A DNA stretch of 30,710 nt from Agrococcus beijingensis (GTDB taxonomy: Bacteria; Actinomycetota; Actinomycetes; Actinomycetales; Microbacteriaceae): contig NZ_CP132360.1 of NCBI RefSeq assembly GCF_030758955.1, positions 2,332,284 through 2,362,993 on the forward strand. The letters are read 5' to 3'. Position 1 is the first letter of the stretch, and each line of letters starts with the position of its first letter. The position numbers were made by a program, and so were the translations under genes. Under the pieces are notes generated by a model, which saw nothing but the letters and a program-made list of their open reading frames with translations, ran no database searches and was not told where the DNA came from. Shown piece after piece: positions 17,808 through 25,226 of this stretch.

Positions 17808-19441
17808 GGCTTCTCCTTGGTTGCGGGGGTCTGCTGGGCGGACGCGGGCTGGGGTTCGGTGAGCTGGATGGGGTGCTCGCGGTCGTCGCGCTCGTCGCGC
17901 TGGTCGCGGTGGTCGTCGGGCACCGTCTCCAGCATGGTGGTTCTCGTGAGGCGGCGCCGGTTCAGGGTGCGGATGAGCAGCGGCAGGGTGAGCACGACCG
18001 CCAGCGTGACGTAGACGACCACCGAGAACGGCGAGGCGAGCAGGGTGAGCGGGTCGCCCGCCGAGATGTCGAGCGCGCGGCGCAGCTGCAGCTCGGCGAG
18101 CGGGCCGAGGATGGCGCCGACGACGACGGGGGCGATCGGGAAGCCGAAGCGCCGCAGCAGGTAGCCGACGACGCCGAAGACGATCAGCAGCAGCACGTCG
18201 AACGACGCGCCGTTGACGGCGTAGGCCCCCAGCAGCGCGAAGGTCGCGATGCCCGCGAACAGGTAGGGCTTCGGGATCTTGAGCAGCTTCACCCAGACCC
18301 CGACCAGCGGCAGGTTGAGCACGAGCAGCATCAGGTTGCCGATCAGCAGGCTCGCGATGAGTCCCCACACCAGGTCGGGCTCGTTGCGCAGCAGCGCCGG
18401 GCCGGGCTGCAGCCCGTACTGCTGGAACGCGACCAGGATGATCGCCGCGGTCGCCGAGGTCGGGATGCCGAGGGTCAGCAGCGGCACCATCGTGCCGGCG
18501 GCGTTCGCGTTGTTGGCGGCCTCGGGGCCTGCGACGCCCTCGATGGCGCCGTTGCCGAATTCCTTGCGCCGCGCGCCCTTCGCGAGCCGCTTCTCGAGCG
18601 AGTACGACAGGAACGTGGGGATCTCGCTGCCGCCGGCGGGGATCACGCCGAGCGGGAAGCCGATCGCGGTGCCGCGCAGCCAGGGCTTCCACGACCGGCG
18701 CAGGTCGGTGCGCGTCATCCAGCGCTGGCCCTTGATCGACTCGACCGCGTACTTCGACGTGGTCTGGTGCGCGACGACGTAGAGCACCTCGCCGATGGCG
18801 AAGAGCGCGACGATGAGCACGACCGTGTCGATGCCGTCGAGCAGTCGCGGCATGCCGAAGGTCAGGCGATCCTGGCCGGACTGGAAGTCGATGCCGACGA
18901 GGCCGAGCGTGAGGCCGAGGGCGAGCGACGTCAGGCCGCGCAGCGGCGAGCCGCCGACGAGTGCGCCGACCGTCAGGAAGGCCACGACCATGAGCGCGAA
19001 GAAGTCGCGCGCGCCCAGCTGCACCGCGATGTCGACGATGCCCGGCGCGAACAGCGCCACGAGCACCGTGGCGATCGTGCCGGCGATGAACGAGCCGATC
19101 GCCGCAGTCGCGAGCGCCGCGGCGCCGCGGCCCGCGCGTGCCATCTTGTTGCCGTCGATGGCGGCGACGATCGAGCCGGACTCGCCGGGAGTCTTGAGCA
19201 GGATCGAGGTCGTCGATCCGCCGTACATGGCGCCGTAGTAGATGCCGGCGAAGAGGATGAAGGCGCTCGCGACCTCCATGCCGTAGGTCATCGGCAGGAG
19301 CAGCGCGATGGTGAGCGCCGGGCCGATGCCCGGCAGGACGCCGATCATCGTGCCGACGAATGCGCCGAGCAGCGCGAAGAGCAGGTTCTGGAGCGTGAAC
19401 GCGACCGTGAAGCCGTGGACGAGTCCTTCGATGCCGTCCAT
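17804..19441 (-). CDS. tctA: Tripartite tricarboxylate transporter, large permease TctA
   Basis: 545-residue polytopic permease, about 12 membrane helices, the main translocating subunit of a TTT-family secondary transporter. Family marks are [16 protein letters not shown] (35-50), the [19 protein letters not shown] segment (74-91), [18 protein letters not shown], and [12 protein letters not shown]. The C-terminal 40 or so residues form a highly charged tail rich in Asp/Arg, then Pro/Gln/Lys, likely cytoplasmic and not a usual part of TctA. ATG at 19441 overlaps the tctB stop by one base (TGATG). Confidence 0.94.
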   Translation of the reverse strand: MDGIEGLVHGFTVAFTLQNLLFALLGAFVGTMIGVLPGIGPALTIALLLPMTYGMEVASAFILFAGIYYGAMYGGSTTSILLKTPGESGSIVAAIDGNKMARAGRGAAALATAAIGSFIAGTIATVLVALFAPGIVDIAVQLGARDFFALMVVAFLTVGALVGGSPLRGLTSLALGLTLGLVGIDFQSGQDRLTFGMPRLLDGIDTVVLIVALFAIGEVLYVVAHQTTSKYAVESIKGQRWMTRTDLRRSWKPWLRGTAIGFPLGVIPAGGSEIPTFLSYSLEKRLAKGARRKEFGNGAIEGVAGPEAANNANAAGTMVPLLTLGIPTSATAAIILVAFQQYGLQPGPALLRNEPDLVWGLIASLLIGNLMLLVLNLPLVGVWVKLLKIPKPYLFAGIATFALLGAYAVNGASFDVLLLIVFGVVGYLLRRFGFPIAPVVVGAILGPLAELQLRRALDISAGDPLTLLASPFSVVVYVTLAVVLTLPLLIRTLNRRRLTRTTMLETVPDDHRDQRDERDDREHPIQLTEPQPASAQQTPATKEKP

Positions 19442-20010
19442 CACAGGATTCCCGTCAGGATGCCCGCCGGCAGCTGGATGCGCAGCAGCAGGGTGAAGAG
19501 GTAGAAGACGCCGAGGGAGAGCACGACGGCGATGCCGATGGTGAGGAGCCAGCGCTTGGCGCCGGTGGCGAAGGCGACCGCGACGAAGGTGATGGCCGCG
19601 GCGATCGGGTAGCCGAGCACGTCGACTGTGAGCGCGAACAGCACGAGCGCGGCGGTGGCGAGCAGCAGCTGCCACCAATGGAGGCGGCTGGCGTCGACGT
19701 CGCCCTCTGCGGCATCCGGATGCCCGAGCCTGCCGCGCAGGATCTGCACGATGAGGAGGATGCCCAGCCCGGTGGTCAGGCCGCCGACGATCATCGGGAA
19801 CTGACCCGCGCCGAGTCCGGAGGCGGAGGTCGAGGCAGGCTGCGACAGCCCGTCGAGGATCGTGACGATGCCGATGGCGACGACGGCGATGCCGAGCAGC
19901 AGCTCGGGCCAGCGCCGCTTGGCTCCTGCCTCCGGCACGCGGGTCGCCCCGGCGCCGGGGGCCGCGATCGCGGCTCCCGACTCCGGGGCGACAGTGGGGC
20001 GGTTCGTCAC
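19441..20010 (-). CDS. tctB: Tripartite tricarboxylate transporter, small subunit TctB
   Basis: 189-residue small membrane subunit. After a 30-residue Ala/Pro/Gly-rich start there are four hydrophobic helices: [19 protein letters not shown], a second around [20 protein letters not shown], a third in [20 protein letters not shown], and a last pair in the C-terminal third ([20 protein letters not shown]). The [10 protein letters not shown] segment is typical of TctB. GTG start at 20010 overlaps the tctC stop by four bases (GTGA, 20007-20010). Works with TctA in the membrane and TctC outside. Confidence 0.88.
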   Translation of the reverse strand: MTNRPTVAPESGAAIAAPGAGATRVPEAGAKRRWPELLLGIAVVAIGIVTILDGLSQPASTSASGLGAGQFPMIVGGLTTGLGILLIVQILRGRLGHPDAAEGDVDASRLHWWQLLLATAALVLFALTVDVLGYPIAAAITFVAVAFATGAKRWLLTIGIAVVLSLGVFYLFTLLLRIQLPAGILTGIL

Positions 20011-21026
20011 TGGACGACGAGGCCCAGCTGCGAGAGCACACCCTCGACGCGGGTGTTCTCCTCGTCGAGCCACGCGTCGAACTCGTCGCCGGCGAGGAAC
20101 AGGTCGGCCCAGTCGTTCGTCTCGAGCTGCTCGGCCCAGGCGTCCGAGCCGGCGAGCTCGGTCACGACGTCGACGTACTGCTGGCGCAGCTCGTCGTCGA
20201 TGCCGCCCGGCGCCATGATCGAGCGCCAGTTGGCGAACTCGAGGTCGGGGTGACCGATGTCGGCGACGCTCTGCACCTCGATGCCCTCGACCGGCTCGCT
20301 GCTCGAGAGCAGCAGCGGCCGCAGCTCCTCCTCGAGGATCTGGTCGCGGAACTCGCCGATGCCGGCGATGCCGGCGCTGACCTGGTTGCCGAGCAGGGCG
20401 GTGGTCGCCTCGCCGCCGCCCGAGAACGGCACGTAGTTGAGCTGGCTGGGCTCGATGTCGTACGCCTCGGCCAGGAGGCCCAGGAACACGTGGTCGGCGC
20501 TGCCGGCCGAGCCGCCCGCGATCGGCACGCCGGCGGGGTCCTCGGCGATCGCGGCCAGCAGGTCCTCGATCGTCTGGAACTCCGAAGCCGCGGGCACCAC
20601 GATGATCTCCGCCTCGCCGATCAGGCGCGCGATGGGCGTGACGTCGTCGAGGCTCACGCCCGTGTCGTTCGTCAGCACGCCGCTCATCATCGCGAGGCCG
20701 GAGGCCATGAGCACGCCCTCCTGGCCGGGGTTGGCCGCGACCTGCGCGAGCGCGACGGTGCCCGAGGCGCCGGGCACGTTCGTGACGGTGATCGACTCGG
20801 CGAACTCACCGCCCTCGAGGGCGGTGCCCAGGGCGCGTGCGGTCTGGTCCCAGCCCGAGCCGGGGGCGGCCGGGGCGAGGATCTCCATGCGACCCAGCGC
20901 CTGCACCTCTGCGGCCGCCGTCTCGCCCGCGTCCGACGCCTGCGGCGCCTGGTTCGCGGTCGTGCATCCGACCAGTGCGATCGCCACTGCCGCGATCATC
21001 GCCGCGGACTTCACCTGCTGCTTCAC
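20007..21026 (-). CDS. tctC: Tripartite tricarboxylate transporter substrate-binding lipoprotein TctC
   Basis: 339-residue extracytoplasmic binding protein (Bug/TctC family). A lipoprotein signal ends at Cys21 (IALVGC), so in this Gram-positive-type cell it would be membrane-tethered. Family features include [35 protein letters not shown], a VGxA-like [15 protein letters not shown] strand, [20 protein letters not shown] and [20 protein letters not shown] chose GTG 21026 over GTG 21032 because GGGAG sits five bases before it, whereas it runs straight into the earlier GTG. It is the first gene of the operon, behind the GntR operator. Confidence 0.93.
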   Translation of the reverse strand: MKQQVKSAAMIAAVAIALVGCTTANQAPQASDAGETAAAEVQALGRMEILAPAAPGSGWDQTARALGTALEGGEFAESITVTNVPGASGTVALAQVAANPGQEGVLMASGLAMMSGVLTNDTGVSLDDVTPIARLIGEAEIIVVPAASEFQTIEDLLAAIAEDPAGVPIAGGSAGSADHVFLGLLAEAYDIEPSQLNYVPFSGGGEATTALLGNQVSAGIAGIGEFRDQILEEELRPLLLSSSEPVEGIEVQSVADIGHPDLEFANWRSIMAPGGIDDELRQQYVDVVTELAGSDAWAEQLETNDWADLFLAGDEFDAWLDEENTRVEGVLSQLGLVVQ

Positions 21027-21084
21027 GTGCACTCCCTCGTGTTCGTGTCCTGCGCGGCCTCAGCGCCGCACCCTTGAAGCATAC

Positions 21085-21102
21085 TTGCATACAGGTATCC
21101 AA
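21085..21102. promoter_or_regulatory. GntR/FCD-type operator between tctC and gntR
   Basis: TTGCATACAGGTATCCAA: half-sites TTGCATAC and GTATCCAA flank AG and match as an inverted repeat at 7 of 8 positions, in the style of FadR-subfamily operators. A further GCATAC half-site lies just upstream (21079-21084). For gntR, TTGAAG (21074-21079) and TATCCA (21096-21101) with a 16-base spacer make a possible promoter covered by the palindrome. For the tct operon, TATGCT read on the minus strand (21083-21078) is a possible -10. Confidence 0.8.
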
Positions 21103-21131
21103 CTGCGCGAGCCCTGTGCCATCATGGCGGC

Positions 21132-21800
21132 ATGGAAGGCAGCGGGCGAGGGCGACGCGACAGCCGGTCCCCCGCCTACGAGCGGCTGCGGGCCCTCATC
21201 GTCGATCGCACGCTCTCCCCCGGCTCGCTGCTCTCGGAGCCCGAGCTCGCCGACCAGCTCGGCGTCTCTCGCACGCCTGTGCGCGAGGCGCTCCGCACGC
21301 TGACGGCCGAGGGCCTGGCGGTGAAGCTCAGCTCGAACCGCACCATCGTCGCGCCCGTGTCGATCGAGGAGCTGCGCCACGTCTACGACGTGCGCTCGCG
21401 CCTCGAGGGGCTGATCGCCGCCGATGCCGCACAGCGGGTCACGCCCGCCGACGAGCAGTACCTGCTGCGCCAGGTGTCGCTCATGGAGCGCCTGCGCGAC
21501 GACGACGAGGAGGTCGTGCGCATCGGCGCCGACTTCCACGACCACATCCTGGCGATGAGCGGCAACGAGCTGGCCGGCAACCTGCTGCACATCGTGCGCG
21601 GGCACGTCGACCGCTATCGGGCGCTCACGACCCGCGAGCCGGGCCGCAGCTCCGACGCGGTCGACGAGCACCGGCGCGTCTGCGAGGCTGTGCTCTCGGG
21701 CGACCCGGCGCTGGCCGAGCGCACCATGCGAGAGCACATCGACGCTGCTCGCGGCATCGCGATCGGCCTCACCCCCGAGCCCGACGACGCCGACGCCTGA
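21132..21800 (+). CDS. GntR family regulator, FadR/FCD subfamily
   Basis: 222-residue regulator. The winged helix-turn-helix (about residues 14-75) includes SEPELADQLGVSRTPVREAL and RTLTAEGLAV. The C-terminal FCD ligand domain (about 85-210) has the metal/acid-binding pattern: DFHDHI (FHxxI type), DEHRRVCEAV and MREHIDAA supply the Asp and His ligands. FCD domains commonly bind carboxylic acids, which fits control of the divergent tricarboxylate operon; it probably also controls itself through 21085-21102. ATG at 21132. It converges on the sortase gene across 27 bases. Confidence 0.92.
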   Translation: MEGSGRGRRDSRSPAYERLRALIVDRTLSPGSLLSEPELADQLGVSRTPVREALRTLTAEGLAVKLSSNRTIVAPVSIEELRHVYDVRSRLEGLIAADAAQRVTPADEQYLLRQVSLMERLRDDDEEVVRIGADFHDHILAMSGNELAGNLLHIVRGHVDRYRALTTREPGRSSDAVDEHRRVCEAVLSGDPALAERTMREHIDAARGIAIGLTPEPDDADA

Positions 21801-21827
21801 CCGGAGGCAGCGACGACGGCTTCGCGG

Positions 21828-22514
21828 CTACCTGACCTCGACCAGCTTCGCGAACACCACGAGGTTGTTCGGGAACTCGTCGGGGTTGTCGTCGAAGCTG
21901 TCGCAGGTGATGAGCCGCAGCTCGGCGCCCGGCACCGGATAGTAGACGGCGCGGGTCGGGAAGGCGTCCTTGGCGAACGACTCCACCCGGTAGGTCTCGA
22001 ACACCGCGACCGAGCCGTCCTCGCGCGCGACCTCGACGAGGTCGCCGGCCTGCATCGTCTCGAGGCCGTAGAAGACGCCGCTGTCGTCGATGGGCGAATT
22101 GACGTGGCCGAGCAGCACGGCGGCGCCGCGCTCGCCCGGGGTGGGCGATCCGTCGTACCAGCTGGCGGGCGAGCCCTCGGGCTCCGGCGGCACCTCGAGG
22201 CGACGGTCGGCGCGCATGCCGGTGACGACCAGGTCGGCGACGCGCTCGAGCGCCGGGATCGTCACCTGCACCGGTCGCGACGCGGGCATCGACGGCGACG
22301 CCGGCTCGCTCTCGGCCGCAGGAGCCGCGGCCTCGGGCTGGGGCTCGGGCTGGGGCTCGGACTGCGCGGGCGTCGGCGCCGCCGTCGGGCTGGCGGATGT
22401 CGTGGGCGGCACGGGCGCGGAGGCCGCGGTGCCGCAGGCGGTCAGGCTGAGCAGCAGGGCCGCCGCCACCGCCGTGAGGCGGAGGCGACGGCCCGTGCTG
22501 TGGAGCATCATCAT
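21828..22514 (-). CDS. Class F-like sortase, lipoprotein form
   Basis: 228-residue sortase-family transpeptidase. A lipoprotein-type signal ends at Cys27 (LLSLTAC), then a Pro/Ala/Glu/Ser linker to about residue 80, then a compact sortase barrel. His137 (LLGHVNS) and Cys204 (RLITCDSFD) are the catalytic pair. The third usual residue, an Arg a short distance after the Cys just before the DNxVV strand, is not seen: the corresponding stretch is DDNPDEFPNNLVVFAKL and the only later Arg is the last residue, 228. Three consecutive ATG codons begin the frame (22514, 22511, 22508). It follows the CHRD gene by 12 bases on the same strand, so enzyme and likely substrate are cotranscribed. Confidence 0.83.
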   Translation of the reverse strand: MMMLHSTGRRLRLTAVAAALLLSLTACGTAASAPVPPTTSASPTAAPTPAQSEPQPEPQPEAAAPAAESEPASPSMPASRPVQVTIPALERVADLVVTGMRADRRLEVPPEPEGSPASWYDGSPTPGERGAAVLLGHVNSPIDDSGVFYGLETMQAGDLVEVAREDGSVAVFETYRVESFAKDAFPTRAVYYPVPGAELRLITCDSFDDNPDEFPNNLVVFAKLVEVR

Positions 22515-22526
22515 GCGTGTCGAGGC

Positions 22527-23300
22527 TCAGCTGACCCGGATCGCGCGGCGACGGATCGCCGTGATGCCGGCGAGCAGCAGCGTGGCGAACAGGCCGCCCA
22601 TGGCGACGAAGCCCATCGTGGCCACCTCGTTGCCCTCATCGGCTGCAGAGACGACACCGGTGTCGACGCCGCCGGCGGGCGCCATCGCCACCACGCCGCA
22701 GAGCGCCGGGGAGGTCGCGGCGAGCGGCAGCTCGGGCACCAGGTCGCTGGGCGACATGCCCGACTCGGGCTGGGTCGCCGGGTCGAGTCCGTGCACCACC
22801 ACGACGGCGGTGCCGGCGCTCAGGTTGTCGAGCGTGGCCTGATCCATCTGGAACGTCTCCTCATACGTGATGGTCGGGCCGGACGGCGCGACCATCAGGT
22901 CGAGGCCCGCGTCCGGGCTCTTGTCGGCGAGTCCGATCGAGAGCGTCGTGCCGATGCCACCGTAGAAGGGCGCGCCCTCGGTGGTGCTGATGATGCCGTC
23001 GCCGTTGGTGTCCGCGCTCGGCGCGGGGCAGGCGCCCTGTGCGCCGATGTGGATGTGCTGCACGTGCGGGTACGGGTTGCCGTCGAACTCGGCGGCCAGC
23101 CCGGTCGCGTTCAGGGTCACCGTGGCCATGTCGCCCTCGACATCGATCCACACCTCGCCCGATGCACCGCTGTTGTTGATCTCGTCGAGCGTCGTGGAGT
23201 ACGAGCCCGTCGCGTCGGCCGCCATCGCGGGCGATGCGCTCAGGATCACGAGGCCGAACCCGAGGGCCGGTGCCATGATCAGCATTGACTTCTTCTTCAT
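22527..23300 (-). CDS. CHRD-domain secreted protein with sortase-like C-terminal tail
   Basis: 257-residue exported protein. A classical signal peptide ends near AMAADA (about residue 28). A CHRD-type beta domain spans about 30-170 with PHVQHIHIG (His79, 82, 84). An EF-hand-like calcium loop lies inside it: Asp97, Asn99, Asp101, Gly102 and Glu108 in DTNGDGIISTTEG. The C-terminus has the form of a cell-wall sorting signal, PAGGVDTG (208-215), then a short acidic spacer, a hydrophobic helix (about 229-248) and RRRAIR. The adjacent sortase gene supports anchoring through a GGVDTG motif instead of LPxTG. The start ATG 23300 has AGAGG within a palindrome (23302-23313). Confidence 0.82.
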   Translation of the reverse strand: MKKKSMLIMAPALGFGLVILSASPAMAADATGSYSTTLDEINNSGASGEVWIDVEGDMATVTLNATGLAAEFDGNPYPHVQHIHIGAQGACPAPSADTNGDGIISTTEGAPFYGGIGTTLSIGLADKSPDAGLDLMVAPSGPTITYEETFQMDQATLDNLSAGTAVVVVHGLDPATQPESGMSPSDLVPELPLAATSPALCGVVAMAPAGGVDTGVVSAADEGNEVATMGFVAMGGLFATLLLAGITAIRRRAIRVS

Positions 23301-23301
23301 G

Positions 23302-23313
23302 AGAGGTACCTCT
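23302..23313. promoter_or_regulatory. Palindrome covering the ribosome binding site of the CHRD gene
   Basis: AGAGGTACCTCT is a perfect 12-bp palindrome ending two bases before the ATG (minus strand). It contains the AGAGG ribosome binding site. In RNA it could dimerise or fold weakly and hide the site; it could also be a protein site, or chance. Confidence 0.4.
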
Positions 23314-23498
23314 TCCGAAGGTTCCTGGGGCACCACGTGCGCCCCTCTGCCACGGTCTTCGGCGCCCCCGGGCTGACGGATTGGAGATTGCCGTCGGACT
23401 TCGCGCGCCGGCCGGCTGCCGCATCGCTGCAATCCGATCGGCGGTCCGCACCGAACCCCTTCCACGCACCCGCCTCGCTCGCTCAGCGCGCACCGGCG

Positions 23499-23546
23499 GG
23501 ATCGACACAGATCGGGATCGACACAGATCGGGATCGACACAGATCG
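23499..23546. repeat. 16-bp perfect tandem repeat, three copies
   Basis: GGATCGACACAGATCG occurs three times in direct succession (23499-23514, 23515-23530, 23531-23546), ending 10 bases before the chosen start of the lipoprotein gene. Each unit has two GATC cores. It lies in the leader or promoter region of that gene, in the divergent gap to the CHRD gene; the rest of the gap (23314-23498) shows no convincing promoter. Confidence 0.96.
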
Positions 23547-23556
23547 GATGGATCGC

Positions 23557-24192
23557 ATGGCTCGCACGAACCGCCTCGTCGCCCTCGCGGTCGGCGCCGC
23601 CGCGCTGCTGCTGACCGGATGCGCGTCAGCCACCGCATCCCCCGCCGCCTCCCCCTCGCCCGCTCCGTCATCGACCGAGGCGTCGCACGCCATGCCCGAC
23701 GGCTCGACGATGTCGGGCGCGGAGCACGGCGGCGACTCGGGCGACGCCGTCGTGGCGGCCGAGCCCTCGGCGGCTGCGCAGATGATCTGCGGCGGCCAGG
23801 TGGTGACCGCCGTCGCCGCCATCTTCGGGATCCCGGGCGTGGATGCGCCCGAGTCGTCGTGGCAGGCGCCGACCTACACGTGCACCTTCGACATCGATGG
23901 CGCGCCGCTGGAGCTGACCGTGCATGACACGGCGGATGCGGCGGCCGGCCAGGCGCACTTCGACCAGTTGCAGGAGTCCCTCGGCGCCGACGACATCGAG
24001 GGGCTGCTCGGGCTCGGCCTGCCCTCCTTCTCGACCGGCGAGGGCGTGGTCGGGTTCCTCAAGGACGGCCGCACGCTCACGGTCGATGCGACCGCGGTGC
24101 CGGACGGCTTCGCCGGCGGCTCGCGCACGCAGGAGGGCGCGGCCTACGCCGTCGCCTCTGCCGTGCTCACCTGCTGGGTCCAGCACGACTGA
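23557..24192 (+). CDS. Secreted lipoprotein of unknown function
   Basis: 211-residue lipoprotein. The signal ends at Cys22 (ALLLTGC). A Ser/Pro/Ala-rich stretch with some His and Met (HAMPDGSTMSGAEH) follows to about residue 70, then a compact domain of about 135 residues with cysteines in MICGG, YTCTFD and LTCWVQ. It starts MICGGQVVTAVAAIFGI and has GFLKDGRTLTVDAT. I have the impression of a recurrent actinobacterial lipoprotein domain but cannot name a function. Start ATG 23557 (MARTNRL) has GGATGG five bases before it; ATG 23548 is an alternative. Divergent from the CHRD-sortase pair. Confidence 0.78.
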   Translation: MARTNRLVALAVGAAALLLTGCASATASPAASPSPAPSSTEASHAMPDGSTMSGAEHGGDSGDAVVAAEPSAAAQMICGGQVVTAVAAIFGIPGVDAPESSWQAPTYTCTFDIDGAPLELTVHDTADAAAGQAHFDQLQESLGADDIEGLLGLGLPSFSTGEGVVGFLKDGRTLTVDATAVPDGFAGGSRTQEGAAYAVASAVLTCWVQHD

Positions 24193-24311
24193 CCCGCGGC
24201 GGGCGCCCGACGCAGCTCATGCGGCCGGCTGACCCGAGACCTGTGGCGATCGTGACGAGATCGTGATCGATCGCTCGGCAGATGCCATTGCTGCGGGCGC
24301 ATGCTCTGGTC

Positions 24312-25184
24312 ATGCAGGCACGACGCATGCTGGCGCTGGCGATCGGCGGCGCAGCGCTGCTGGGGCTCACCGGCTGCGCGCCCGAGCCGAGCGTGCCTGC
24401 GGAGCCGAGCGCGGCCGAGCCTGAGCGCACGACCGAGCCGGACGCATCCGGCGGGCAGACCGCTGGGCCGACTGCCGAGCCGACCGCCGCGCCGTCCGGT
24501 GCGCCGTCCGGTGCGCCGAGCGCCGGGCCGACCGCCGGGCCGAGCGCGAGCGCCTCGCCGCGACCGAGCCGCTCCCCCGCGGAGAGGCCCCCTCCCGAGC
24601 CGAGCCGCTCCGCCGAGTCGACGCCGCCGGCGCCGAGCGCGACCGCGGCGTCCGCACCGGACCCGGGTCCCGATCCGCTGCCTCCTGCCCCGCCGTCGCC
24701 GACCGCCACCGCCGACGCCGTGCCGTACTGCGGCGACGAGTTCGTGCTCGATCGCAACCACCTGATGTGGTGGCCGGGCGACGCCGCCGCGCAGCTCGCG
24801 GCGGCCGACGTGCGAGATGCCTTCGAGCCCGCCGACGCGATCGCGGGGCTCGACGTGGTGTGCGCCGCGTCGTACTCGAGCCCGGTCGACGGCGCAGGAG
24901 GCGGCATCGTGCGGGTGTCCGAGGCGCTGCTCGAGCGCGCCCCCCGCTCGTTCGCGGCGCTGCGCCGCTGGGCACGCACCAACGGCTACACCACGACGGC
25001 CGAGCAGCCCTTCGTCGAGCGCTCACGGCCCGAGGCCGCCGACGGCACCACGACGATGAAGATCTTCTGGGCGCCGCTCGACGGCGACGACCCGACGATC
25101 GGCGGCGCCGACGACATCGCGCGGCAGACCGGCGCGGCCAGCGACGCGATCTACGTCTGGCACGCCGACTTCACGGGCGGTTGA
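24312..25184 (+). CDS. Lipoprotein with long Pro/Ser/Ala linker and C-terminal domain of unknown function
   Basis: 290-residue protein. The lipoprotein signal ends at Cys22 from the ATG at 24312 (LLGLTGC); ATG 24327 is an alternative start. A disordered linker of about 110 residues rich in Pro, Ser, Thr, Ala and Glu, with PSGAPSGAPSAGP-like near-repeats, leads to a C-terminal domain of about 150 residues. That domain begins VPYCGDEFVLDRNHLMWWPG and ends DAIYVWHADFTGG. The linker is typical of wall-spanning, often O-mannosylated, actinobacterial proteins. I do not recognise the C-terminal domain. It follows the previous lipoprotein gene by 119 bases and may share its transcript. Confidence 0.75.
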   Translation: MQARRMLALAIGGAALLGLTGCAPEPSVPAEPSAAEPERTTEPDASGGQTAGPTAEPTAAPSGAPSGAPSAGPTAGPSASASPRPSRSPAERPPPEPSRSAESTPPAPSATAASAPDPGPDPLPPAPPSPTATADAVPYCGDEFVLDRNHLMWWPGDAAAQLAAADVRDAFEPADAIAGLDVVCAASYSSPVDGAGGGIVRVSEALLERAPRSFAALRRWARTNGYTTTAEQPFVERSRPEAADGTTTMKIFWAPLDGDDPTIGGADDIARQTGAASDAIYVWHADFTGG

Positions 25185-25203
25185 GCCGGCGGATCGTGCC
25201 TTC

Positions 25204-25219
25204 TCGACGCGCGCGTCGA
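25204..25219. terminator. Palindrome between convergent genes
   Basis: TCGACGCGCGCGTCGA is a perfect 16-bp palindrome in the 42-base gap between the lipoprotein and helicase stops. As RNA it could form a six-base-pair stem with a four-base loop and act on both transcripts. No T-tract follows, so the terminator role is uncertain. Confidence 0.4.
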
Positions 25220-25226
25220 CGGCGCG

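Noticed and set aside
23301..23345. ECF sigma factor promoter (GGAAC box) for the CHRD gene
   Set aside because: A GGAAC occurs on the minus strand about 20 bases before the start, but no matching -10 element fits at the expected distance.
23499..23546. CRISPR-like array
   Set aside because: Units are contiguous 16-mers without spacers, and no cas genes are present.
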